Positions 1 to 6,451 of a stretch of 64,000 nucleotides of DNA are shown one piece after another. The notes beneath the pieces were generated by a model that was not told where the DNA came from, made no database searches, and saw only the letters and a program-made list of their open reading frames with translations. The number at the start of each line of letters is the position of its first letter. The first letter of the stretch is position 1. The stretch spans positions 4,081,001 through 4,145,000 of the forward strand of contig NZ_PHHE01000001.1 of assembly GCF_002813455.1 (NCBI RefSeq), read 5' to 3'. The position numbers and the translations under genes are program-made. Source of the stretch: Pseudomonas baetica (lineage in GTDB: Bacteria > Pseudomonadota > Gammaproteobacteria > Pseudomonadales > Pseudomonadaceae).

Positions 1-1250
1 GCCAGTGGCAACAGCTTGCCGCGAATCTGCGCCGCGTGCGCGGCATCGCGGGCGTCGAACAGAATGCCGTTGTCCTGATCGGTGTGCAGCGTCTGCTCGC
101 GGCGGCCTTCGCTGCCGAAACACAGCCAACTGAACGGCACCCCGGGGTCGCCTCTTTCGGCGAGGGTCAACTCGATCACCCGGCACACGGTGTGATCGTT
201 GAGCAGGGTAATGATGTGGGTGATCTGCGTCGAAGATGCGCCGTGGGCGAGCATGCGTTCGACCAGTTGGCCGATCTCACCGCGCAGGGTCACCAATTGT
301 TCGACGCGCTGAGCGCTGCGAATCGTGCGGGCCAGATGCACCAGATCAACGCGCTGCAAGGAAAACAGATCACGCTCGGACACCACGCCGCACAGGCGCT
401 GATCCTTGACCAGACAGACGTGGGCGATGTGCCGTTCGGTCATGGCAATCGCTGCATCGAATGCGCTGTGATCCGGCGAAAGATAGAAGGGCGCACGGGT
501 CATGTGGCGCTCGATGGCTTCGCTGAAATCGCCAACCCCTTCGGCCACTACATGGCGCAGATCGCGCAGGGTGAAAATCCCCAGCGGCGCCTTGTGTTCG
601 TCTACCACCACGATGCTGCCGACCTGCTGTTCGTGCATCAACTTCACCGCTTCACGCAATGGCGTGTCAGGGCCGCACGTCACCGGATGACGCATGGCCA
701 ACTCGCCGAGGCGGGTGTTCAGCGAATACTGGGTGCCGAGGGTTTCCACGGCTTTTTGCTGGACTTGCTGGTTGACTTGATCGAGCAGGCTGCTGACCCC
801 GCGCAAGGCGAAGTCGCGGAAGGCGTTGGAGAGGGCGAACAGCTTGATGAACGCCGGTTTGTTCAGTTGCAGGCAAAAGGTGTCTTCACCGGCCAGATGC
901 TCGGTGCGCGTTGCCCGCTCACCCAGCAGCGCGGCGAGGGGAAAACATTCGCCGGTGGTGATTTCAAAGGTGGTTTCGGTGCCGGGCCTGGTGATGTGCT
1001 GGCGCTCGCCGACCACCCGCCCCTGTTTGACGACATAGAAGTGTTCGACCGGGCCGTCGGCAGGTTTGATGATGCTTTCACCCTGGCCATAAAAACGCAG
1101 TTGGCATTGCTCCACCAGATACGCGAGGTGGGCGTGTTCCATCTGATTGAAGGGCGGGAAGCGCTGGAGGAATTGCAGGGTGCCCTGAATGTTCTGCAAC
1201 ACGGCGGTTTTCCCTGCCTGGGTGAAGGCGTCCGCTTTACTCATAACCAT
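1..1250 (-). CDS. DUF294/CBS nucleotidyltransferase-like protein with cNMP-binding domain (partial, 3' end off window)
   Basis: Reading the minus strand from an ATG at 1244 (or the in-frame ATG at 1250) gives an open frame that leaves the window at base 1. From the N-terminus it shows a cyclic-nucleotide-binding-like segment (about residues 25-135, with QGESIIKPADGPVEHFYVV), two CBS repeats (about 165-280, with PLGIFTLRDLRHV and LCGVVSERDLFSL), then a GlnD-like nucleotidyltransferase segment with GSEGRREQTLHTDQDN. This order is that of the DUF294 putative signal-transduction family. Members are thought to sense nucleotides through CBS/cNMP domains; substrate and target are unknown. The C-terminal DUF294_C part lies outside. 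No strong ribosome site separates the two starts. The gene is divergent from the receiver gene at 1505. Confidence 0.85.
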   Translation of the reverse strand, partial: MVMSKADAFTQAGKTAVLQNIQGTLQFLQRFPPFNQMEHAHLAYLVEQCQLRFYGQGESIIKPADGPVEHFYVVKQGRVVGERQHITRPGTETTFEITTGECFPLAALLGERATRTEHLAGEDTFCLQLNKPAFIKLFALSNAFRDFALRGVSSLLDQVNQQVQQKAVETLGTQYSLNTRLGELAMRHPVTCGPDTPLREAVKLMHEQQVGSIVVVDEHKAPLGIFTLRDLRHVVAEGVGDFSEAIERHMTRAPFYLSPDHSAFDAAIAMTERHIAHVCLVKDQRLCGVVSERDLFSLQRVDLVHLARTIRSAQRVEQLVTLRGEIGQLVERMLAHGASSTQITHIITLLNDHTVCRVIELTLAERGDPGVPFSWLCFGSEGRREQTLHTDQDNGILFDARDAAHAAQIRGKLLPL

Positions 1251-1504
1251 TACCGCAGTCTTTTTTGAATTGTTGTTGTCGGATCGTTGCAGCCATGGTC
1301 GACCCCTGCGGGCGGGGTGCCCATTGGACGTAAGTCTAGGTTGGCGATGCCGTTGGGCATATTTGGGAAGTGCCCTACAAAAACAGTCGGAAATTCTCTT
1401 GTCCGGCCTCTTGGAAAAAAATCCGACGAAGTGCACATTGAAGCTCTGCTTAGCGATGTCTGACGACTGTGCCAGGTGATTGATTTGAATATTTAGAGAA
1501 CGCC
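1245..1504. other. intergenic region between divergent genes
   Basis: About 260 bases separate the DUF294 gene from the receiver gene. It must hold both promoters, but I see no convincing -35/-10 pair, no strong palindrome and no small ORF with family signal. Confidence 0.4.
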
Positions 1505-1951
1505 ATGTCCGACCACGATATTTTGAGCGACGCCGAGCGCGAAGCACTCAGCGCTGTGATGCTCGAACCCGATCTGCCGCCGCAGCGTGTCCTGATCGTC
1601 GATGACGACAAAGACGCCCGGGAGTTGCTGTCGGAGATTCTGGCGCTGGACGGCATTCGTTGCCTGACCGCTGCCAGTGGCGAAACCGCGCTGAAGATGT
1701 TGGCGGAGAAACCTTCGATCGGGTTGGTGATCACTGATCTGCGGATGGGCAATGTCGGCGGGCTGGATCTGATTCGCCAGGTGCGCGAGTCGGTTCGGGC
1801 GGCGCTGCCGATCATCATCGTTTCCGGCGATGCGGATGTGAAAGACGCCATTGCGGCGATGCATTTGAGTGTGGTGGATTTTCTGCTCAAGCCGATTGAT
1901 ACGGGCAAGTTGCTCGGGTTGGTCAAACATGAGCTGGGCATAGAGCCTTAG
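1505..1951 (+). CDS. stand-alone response regulator receiver protein
   Basis: This 148-residue protein is essentially one REC domain. After a 27-residue N-terminal extension come the acidic cluster D33-D35 in LIVDDDKDAREL, the phospho-acceptor D78 in VITDLRM, S107 in IIIVSGDA and K129 in FLLKP, so all switch residues are present. There is no output domain: the chain ends about 20 residues after the conserved lysine. Such single-domain regulators act by phosphorelay or protein contact. No kinase lies beside it, so the partner is unknown. It is divergent from the DUF294 gene and convergent with the Lrp-family gene, with the IS256 element inserted between them. Confidence 0.85.
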   Translation: MSDHDILSDAEREALSAVMLEPDLPPQRVLIVDDDKDARELLSEILALDGIRCLTAASGETALKMLAEKPSIGLVITDLRMGNVGGLDLIRQVRESVRAALPIIIVSGDADVKDAIAAMHLSVVDFLLKPIDTGKLLGLVKHELGIEP

Positions 1952-1959
1952 CATCTGTC

Positions 1960-1990
1960 GATCATTCCCACGCGGAGCGTGGGAACGATC
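1960..1990. repeat. palindromic intergenic repeat, possible terminator hairpin
   Basis: Fourteen-base arms GATCATTCCCACGC and GCGTGGGAACGATC flank a GGA loop, with one mismatch. It lies nine bases after the receiver stop codon. There is no T-run. This sequence type is a dispersed palindromic repeat in fluorescent pseudomonads (family knowledge). It may also end transcription of the receiver gene. Confidence 0.6.
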
Positions 1991-2032
1991 AACACTCCTA
2001 CATCGGATCACCTGTAGGAGCTGCCGAAGGGG

Positions 2033-2056
2033 GTGTCAGAAATTTTGTGTTCGGGC
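2033..2056 (+). repeat. left terminal inverted repeat of the IS256-family element
   Basis: It matches the right end at 21 of 24 bases, with differences at positions 9, 10 and 19. It starts GTGTCAGA and ends CGGGC. Confidence 0.85.
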
Positions 2057-2080
2057 ATAACATGAGTAAGAGGTGCATGT

Positions 2081-3328
2081 ATGCCAACCAAAAAGAAACC
2101 CCTGCGTGACCTACCAAAAATCCCCAAGGAGCTGCTCGAAGAGTTCGGTGAGGGGCTGATTACCGCAGAGGCTATTGAAGACGCTTCTGCGGCCTTCAAG
2201 AAGGCCTTGATTGAGCGAGCATTGAGTGCCGAGCTCGGTCACCACCTGGGGTATCCGCCGGGCGCGCAGCGCCCAGAGGATGAAACCAACCAGCGCAATG
2301 GCAAAACGGGCAAGACGATTTTGACGGGGGATGGCCCGCTGCGGCTGGAGATTCCCCGTGATCGGGATGGCAGTTTTGCCCCCATTCTGATCCCCAAGCA
2401 TGAGCGGCGTTACACCGGTTTTGATGACAAGATCATCGCCATGTATGCCCGAGGCATGACCGTTCGAGAAATCCGCGCTTTCCTCTCTGAGCAATACGGG
2501 ACGGACGTTTCCCATGACTTCATCAGCTCAGTCACGCACGAGGTGATGGAGGAAATTGGTGCGTGGCAACAGCGACCGCTTGAGCCGATGTACCCAGTCA
2601 TTTTCTTCGATGCGCTGCGGGTCAAGATCCGAGAAGAAGGCCTTGTCCGCAACAAGGCGATTTACTTGGCGCTGGGTGTTTTACCCGATGGAACGCGCGA
2701 TATTCTTGGTATCTGGATCGAAAACACCGAGGGTGCGAAGTTCTGGATGAAGGTCTTCAACGACCTCAAGACCCGCGGCGTAGAGGACGTGCTGATCGCC
2801 GTGACTGACGGTCTCAAAGGCATGCCAGAGGCGCTAAGCGCAGTATTTCCGGCAACAACGCTGCAAACATGCATCGTCCACTTGATCCGCAACAGCCTCG
2901 ATTACGCGGCGTGGGACAAGCGCCGTGAGCTGGCCAAGGCGCTAAAACCGATCTATCAAGCCATCAACGCAGAAGCGGCTGAGGAAGCACTGGATGCCTT
3001 TGAAAATGGCCCTTGGGGTAAGCAATACCCAACGGTGGTGGCGGCCTGGAGACGAGCCTGGGATCGAGTGATTCCATTTTTTGTCTTCCCGCCTGCCATT
3101 CGAAAAGTGATCTATACGACCAACGCTATCGAAAGCATCAACGCTCAGCTACGCAAGATCATCAAGACCCGGGGCCACTTCCCGACGGATGACGCAGCGA
3201 CCAAGCTGATCTGGCTTGGGCTGCGTAACATCACGGCAAACTGGGGCTCGGCGGCTCATGACTGGAAGAGTGCGATGAACCAATTTGCGATTCTGTACGG
3301 AGATCGATTTATCAGGCCGACCTGGTAA
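2081..3328 (+). CDS. IS256-family transposase
   Basis: This 415-residue mutator-type transposase carries an intact DDE triad: D177 in VIFFDALRVKI, D243 in AVTDGLKGMPEAL and E351 in TTNAIESINAQLRK. The family C..H pair is C264/H267 in LQTCIVHLIR. Length and motif spacing are full, so it should be active in cut-and-copy transposition with circular intermediates, as known for IS256. The ATG at 2081 follows AAGAGGTGCATGT. The stop is followed by an 8-bp hairpin at 3334-3353. It has no accessory or passenger genes. Confidence 0.95.
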   Translation: MPTKKKPLRDLPKIPKELLEEFGEGLITAEAIEDASAAFKKALIERALSAELGHHLGYPPGAQRPEDETNQRNGKTGKTILTGDGPLRLEIPRDRDGSFAPILIPKHERRYTGFDDKIIAMYARGMTVREIRAFLSEQYGTDVSHDFISSVTHEVMEEIGAWQQRPLEPMYPVIFFDALRVKIREEGLVRNKAIYLALGVLPDGTRDILGIWIENTEGAKFWMKVFNDLKTRGVEDVLIAVTDGLKGMPEALSAVFPATTLQTCIVHLIRNSLDYAAWDKRRELAKALKPIYQAINAEAAEEALDAFENGPWGKQYPTVVAAWRRAWDRVIPFFVFPPAIRKVIYTTNAIESINAQLRKIIKTRGHFPTDDAATKLIWLGLRNITANWGSAAHDWKSAMNQFAILYGDRFIRPTW

Positions 3329-3333
3329 AACCC

Positions 3334-3353
3334 GGCCTGCCTGACGGCAGGCC
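3334..3353 (+). terminator. hairpin just after the transposase stop
   Basis: Perfect 8-bp arms GGCCTGCC and GGCAGGCC flank a TGAC loop, five bases past the stop codon. No T-run follows, so intrinsic termination is uncertain. It lies inside the IS element. Confidence 0.5.
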
Positions 3354-3360
3354 ATTACCG

Positions 3361-3384
3361 GCCCGCACACAAAAAATCTGACAC
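3361..3384 (-). repeat. right terminal inverted repeat of the IS256-family element
   Basis: The complement reads GTGTCAGATTTTTTGTGT then GCGGGC and pairs with the left repeat at 21 of 24 bases. Only 15 bases separate its outer end from the stop codon of the Lrp-family gene. Confidence 0.85.
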
Positions 3385-3399
3385 TCTCTGATCAAAATC

Positions 3400-3900
3400 T
3401 TAAACCGGCTGCCCTCGATCAATCTTGCTGCTCAAAATGATTGAAGTCGTGGTCTTCTCAACCCCATCCACACTGCCGATCTGATCCAGCAACTGATCCA
3501 GTTGCTCCGGCGAATCGGTGCGCAACCACGCCACATAATCAAACTCGCCACTCACCGCACACAACTGCTGCACCTGCGCCATCGCACTCAGGCGGCGCAA
3601 CACCTCTTTACCGGAACGCGGCTGCACCTTGATCCCGACATACGCCTGCAACCCACCATCAACCACACGTTGCCCCAAACGCACGCCATAACCGGTAATC
3701 ACTTTGGCCTTTTCCAACCGCGCCAGGCGTGAAGTCACGGTGGTGCGCGCAATGCCCAACTGCCGGGCGAGCATGGCCACGCTTTCGCGAGCGTTGATTT
3801 GCAGGGCGGCGATCAGATGACGGTCGATTTCGTCAAGCACGGGCGGGCGGATGTCGGGCAAGGGCGGCTCCATGGGGCGCGGGTTGGTTGGCCTGCGCAT
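3400..3900 (-). CDS. Lrp/AsnC family transcriptional regulator
   Basis: This is a 166-residue regulator. An N-terminal winged-helix segment (about residues 18-75) contains LDEIDRHLIAALQINARES and a recognition helix ARTTVTSRLARLE. It is followed by the RAM/AsnC effector domain with YVGIKVQP, VSGEFDYVAWLRT and DGVEKTTTSIILS. Such proteins bind amino acids or related ligands as dimers/octamers and control local metabolic genes; the ligand cannot be read here. The ATG at 3900 has GGAG nine bases upstream; an internal ATG ten codons later is possible. It is followed closely by the IS right end. Confidence 0.9.
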   Translation of the reverse strand: MRRPTNPRPMEPPLPDIRPPVLDEIDRHLIAALQINARESVAMLARQLGIARTTVTSRLARLEKAKVITGYGVRLGQRVVDGGLQAYVGIKVQPRSGKEVLRRLSAMAQVQQLCAVSGEFDYVAWLRTDSPEQLDQLLDQIGSVDGVEKTTTSIILSSKIDRGQPV

Positions 3901-3945
3901 GTTACAGGCTCCGCGGGTGAGATATAGACATCACACAAAAACGGA

Positions 3946-3969
3946 AAAGCCGCGCAAAGGCACGGCTTT
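3946..3969 (-). terminator. Rho-independent terminator of the HipA-like/DUF3037 operon
   Basis: On the minus strand, arms AAAGCCG and CGGCTTT flank a 10-base loop and are followed by TTTTCCGTTTTT. It begins 17 bases after the DUF3037 stop, which marks the end of that two-gene transcript. Confidence 0.75.
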
Positions 3970-3985
3970 ATGGAGCGAATTGCAA

Positions 3986-4795
3986 CTATTGAGCGTAGCG
4001 CTGTGCGAAATCGGCAATTTTCTGTGTTGCCTGGAAATCAACCAGTTGTAGGCCACGTGCCTCAATGCTTTCCTTGGCAACTTGTACCGCTTTGCGGTGG
4101 CGTGGGGATTCACTTTCCGCAGGAGTGCTTACGGGGATAAGCACGTTTTGCAGCTGGATTATGCCTTCCTGCTCCGCTCTCACGAATTTCATCAGCCACT
4201 GATCGCAGTGATCGAGTATTGCGCTGGGCTCTGACTGGTCAAAAGCCAAGGGTTTAATAGCCGCTACGACCTTGTTGCGATGTACCAAGGGAAGATGAAG
4301 TTTGGTCAGATCGCCAGTCAGGGTGTCATCGCGAAAACTACGAATAGACGCTTGCGAAAACAATTCTCGAATCTCCCGAACCATGATCTCCTCGCGCCGC
4401 TCGCGGCCTATGCCTTGGCGATCTATGTAGCGGTTGAACAGCGTAGCCAAGGTCGCATCGAGGTTTTCCACGAGTATTGATCGTATGGGGCTGAAGCGAA
4501 TCATCGACTCCTTCGGCTCCGTCATGAATCGAAAGTGGTTAACGATCTGCGATTCTTGAGCGCCTGCTGTCATGAGGCGAATACTGTCCAGTTCGTTTTG
4601 GGCTATCTCCATAGCCTTCGCGAATAGGTTGCTGCACTCAAAGAAATGATTGACCCGTTTCAGATTTTTACGAGCGAGTTTGTACTCCATGCGGCCAATA
4701 GCAGGTGCCGAGAGAACGATGCCCACATTGGCAAATTCTTCGGTTTCCGCAAAAGGCGCGAAACGCACAATGCTGTAAAGACAGGTGTATTTCAT
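3986..4795 (-). CDS. DUF3037 domain protein, partner of HipA-like kinase
   Basis: I chose the ATG at 4795 because it overlaps the kinase stop codon (ATGA, four bases), a sign of translational coupling. The frame stays open 11 codons upstream, but those lie inside the kinase. The 269-residue product starts MKYTCLYSIVRFAPFAETEE then FANVGIVLSAP, the typical opening of DUF3037. Function is unknown. It has no signal peptide, membrane segment or recognisable catalytic motif. DUF3037 genes are known to sit next to HipA_2-type kinases (family knowledge). A regulator, substrate or antitoxin role is inference. A 60-base line of this gene that I counted has 30 G+C, against 42 in a sampled dnaG line, hinting at transfer. 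Confidence 0.8.
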   Translation of the reverse strand: MKYTCLYSIVRFAPFAETEEFANVGIVLSAPAIGRMEYKLARKNLKRVNHFFECSNLFAKAMEIAQNELDSIRLMTAGAQESQIVNHFRFMTEPKESMIRFSPIRSILVENLDATLATLFNRYIDRQGIGRERREEIMVREIRELFSQASIRSFRDDTLTGDLTKLHLPLVHRNKVVAAIKPLAFDQSEPSAILDHCDQWLMKFVRAEQEGIIQLQNVLIPVSTPAESESPRHRKAVQVAKESIEARGLQLVDFQATQKIADFAQRYAQ

Positions 4796-5535
4796 TTCAG
4801 GACGCTCCAGAATTCGTCCGATTGGCAAAGCATCAGGCTGCGTTCAATTTTCTCAAGCAGCGTTTCCAGTCCGAGTGCTCCAATGGACTCACACCACTCT
4901 TCGGGAATGTCTGAGCATAGGCCACGAAATCGTCCAGCAGTGTCATGCATCCGCTGAGCGTATTCAACTTTGTCGACCAGATCTAAACGCCATTCCCGAT
5001 TTTCGGGGCCGAACACATGGCTTTCAGCAAACCTTGAAGCATCCAGCGGCCATTGGAATGCCTGGTTGTGATCGATCAGCTGTAGCTGATTGTTGGTACT
5101 GCACATCAGAAGATTTGGACGCCCACCAAACGGTCCCAACTGGCGGTCACTGTTACCGACCCAGTAATCAAAAACGAAGACGGCTTTTTGAAGGCTGCTC
5201 GGAACCTGTAGTGCTTGTGAATACAGCAGGTCAGCAGCATCGGCGACGTAGGCAAGGGCGTAGCTGTCCCCTGGTCCGAGATCACTGCGAGCTTCCGGGT
5301 TATAACGCAACAAGGCTGGATCGACATAGATACAGCCGTGCTCAGGGATCGGTAGGCCGAACTGAGCAGCCAAACGGGCGCAGAGTAGTTCGGCAATGCG
5401 TTCGGCGGGCGGTAGTTCCAAGCCTTTGGCCACATAGTGCTTGTCATTGTTTGCACGACACAGGAATGGGCGTGTGATCCCTCCTTCCAGTCGACGAATG
5501 ATCTCCACCGCTTCTATGTAGTTACTGACGGCCAT
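4792..5535 (-). CDS. HipA family (HipA_2-type) kinase
   Basis: This short 247-residue kinase resembles the core of HipA serine/threonine kinases. K37 in HYVAKGLELP is the likely ATP-binding lysine. GNSDRQLGPFGGRPNLLM supplies the catalytic D130 and N141. LIDHNQAF supplies the metal-binding D155, the DFG equivalent. It lacks the full N-terminal subdomain of E. coli HipA, and no HipB-type HTH antitoxin gene lies beside it. HipA kinases phosphorylate translation factors and cause growth arrest; the target here is unknown. It is the first gene of a two-gene unit with DUF3037. The ATG at 5535 has GGGAG six bases upstream. Confidence 0.85.
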   Translation of the reverse strand: MAVSNYIEAVEIIRRLEGGITRPFLCRANNDKHYVAKGLELPPAERIAELLCARLAAQFGLPIPEHGCIYVDPALLRYNPEARSDLGPGDSYALAYVADAADLLYSQALQVPSSLQKAVFVFDYWVGNSDRQLGPFGGRPNLLMCSTNNQLQLIDHNQAFQWPLDASRFAESHVFGPENREWRLDLVDKVEYAQRMHDTAGRFRGLCSDIPEEWCESIGALGLETLLEKIERSLMLCQSDEFWSVLK

Positions 5536-5691
5536 TCATGGCTCCCTTATAAATCTGCTTGGCAGACAATACTGGTCTGCTTCTCGATGCACCATGCCTC
5601 GTAATCATTTCCAGGCTACATATCATTGGATATCAGGTTGTAGTGGCGTCGGTGCCCCGATTCAACGGGGCGCGTGTCGAGGAAAGTAGCG
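5536..5691. other. intergenic region upstream of the HipA-like kinase
   Basis: About 155 bases that should contain the kinase promoter and the 3' end of the DUF3077 transcript. The DNA is visibly AT-richer than its surroundings. I see no operator palindrome and no small ORF. Confidence 0.4.
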
Positions 5692-6000
5692 CTAAACCTG
5701 CGCTTGATTACGTGTCGTGAATCTCTGATGGTTGATGACCTTCACCACATCATCAATCACCGCTTTGCTCATCGCCGCGAGGAAATAAGCGCCCCAGGCA
5801 TGACGGTCGGTTTTTTTGTCGTAGGCGGCGTCTTCAGCGAAGGCTTTGACCAGAAATAGCAGGTCGGAGGCTTGGGACAGGGCATCGCCAATCGGGACGC
5901 CGGCGCTGACATGGAAGAGGGGTTGGTTGGAGCAGTAGATGAAGGGGGTGAGGCCGATGGTTTTCAGGTCTGAAGGGTGGGGCTGTTTTGTGTCAGGCAT
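5692..6000 (-). CDS. DUF3077 domain small protein
   Basis: This 102-residue protein matches the DUF3077 pattern: LFHVSAGVPIGDALSQASDL followed by a helical C-terminal half with WGAYFLAAMSKAVIDDVVKV. The family is small, cytosolic, multi-copy in pseudomonads, and of unknown function. The frame is open much further upstream, but the start at 6000 is clear: AAGGAG stands seven bases before the ATG, and the upstream DNA is a folded leader rather than coding sequence. Confidence 0.75.
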   Translation of the reverse strand: MPDTKQPHPSDLKTIGLTPFIYCSNQPLFHVSAGVPIGDALSQASDLLFLVKAFAEDAAYDKKTDRHAWGAYFLAAMSKAVIDDVVKVINHQRFTTRNQAQV

Positions 6001-6192
6001 GGTGATACTCCTTGGTCCGAGGAGCCGGCCTAAATGTTTCCAAGCGAATAGGTGGCGGCTGTGCGCAGGTTGGAAAACCGGGAACCAAGGAACCGGCACG
6101 TCCGAAGACGTCCCACGCACAGCTGCCATAGAAGAGGGCTGTTGCGTTTTGATTCGACGGGTTTCCAATCCCGATCGCTGATCAGCAGCGAT
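6001..6192 (-). promoter_or_regulatory. structured 5' leader of the DUF3077 gene (candidate cis-regulatory RNA)
   Basis: On the minus strand the 190 bases before the DUF3077 start fold strongly. A long-range stem pairs 6116-6127 with 6054-6065 (11 of 12). Inside it a perfect 5-bp hairpin at 6098-6111 carries a C(UUCG)G tetraloop, and a GGAACC-rich stretch follows. A further 7-bp hairpin lies at 6174-6192. The SD and start codon follow the long stem. I believe similar blocks precede other DUF3077 genes in fluorescent pseudomonads, but that is recall, not a search. Regulation by folding is inference. Confidence 0.5.
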
Positions 6193-6323
6193 GTCCGGAG
6201 AGTATCCCGCCGAAGAAATGCCCAACAGGCGCCAAGTCGCCGGAAAACGCAGCTTCGGAATTTGCCTACAGCCTTCGCGGAAGTCGTCCTGCGAAGTCGA
6301 CCGTACCAAACCATCACCCAAGA

Positions 6324-6349
6324 AAAAGCCGCGCATTTAGCGCGGCTTT
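6324..6349 (-). terminator. Rho-independent terminator downstream of the tRNA
   Basis: On the minus strand, AAAGCCGCGC and GCGCGGCTTTT flank a short loop, followed by TTCTT. It begins six bases after the tRNA CCA end. Confidence 0.85.
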
Positions 6350-6354
6350 CAATT

Positions 6355-6431
6355 TGGTGGGCCCACACGGACTTGAACCGTGGACCAAAGGATTATGAGT
6401 CCTCTGCTCTAACCAACTGAGCTATAGGCCC
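6355..6431 (-). tRNA. tRNA-Ile(CAU), lysidine-dependent type (tRNA-Met alternative)
   Basis: The 77-nt cloverleaf begins GGGCCTATAGCTCAG and ends GGGCCCACCA with an encoded CCA. The anticodon loop CTCATAA gives CAU. Acceptor pairs C4-G69 and C5-G68 match those known to mark tRNA-Ile2 for TilS in E. coli, so I prefer Ile (AUA-reading after lysidine modification) over elongator Met. It sits between rmcA and the DUF3077 gene. Confidence 0.9.
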
Positions 6432-6445
6432 TCAGTAGGCCGCGG

Positions 6446-6451
6446 ATTATA
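6446..6451 (-). promoter_or_regulatory. -10 element of the tRNA-Ile promoter
   Basis: On the minus strand a perfect TATAAT precedes a GC-rich discriminator (CCGCGG) and the tRNA 5' end 15 bases away. A clear -35 is not visible. The hexamer overlaps the rmcA stop codon, so the promoter lies inside the end of rmcA. A GC-rich discriminator is typical of stringently controlled stable RNA promoters. Confidence 0.5.

Larger units (their letters stand above)
2033..3384 (+). mobile_element. IS256-family insertion sequence
   Basis: A single transposase gene is bounded by imperfect 24-bp terminal inverted repeats that match at 21 of 24 positions: 2033-2056 begins GTGTCAGAAATTTTGTGT, and the complement of 3361-3384 begins GTGTCAGATTTTTTGTGT. 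Total length is about 1.35 kb, normal for the family. I do not find matching 8-9 bp target duplications (left flank CGAAGGGG, right flank TCTCTGAT). The left end abuts a REP-like stretch, CTGTAGGAGCTGCCGAAGG. The insertion lies between two convergent genes and interrupts neither. Confidence 0.9.

Noticed and set aside
36-1268. 410-codon plus-strand ORF
   Set aside because: It is antisense to the DUF294/CBS frame, which carries clear cNMP, CBS and GSEGR motifs; the plus-strand product has no family signal.
2025-3394. Target-site duplication of the IS256 element
   Set aside because: Flanks CGAAGGGG and TCTCTGAT do not match, also when the ends are shifted by two bases.
6001-6336. N-terminal extension of the DUF3077 frame by 112 codons
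   Set aside because: A strong SD marks the start at 6000 and the upstream DNA is palindromic rather than coding-like.
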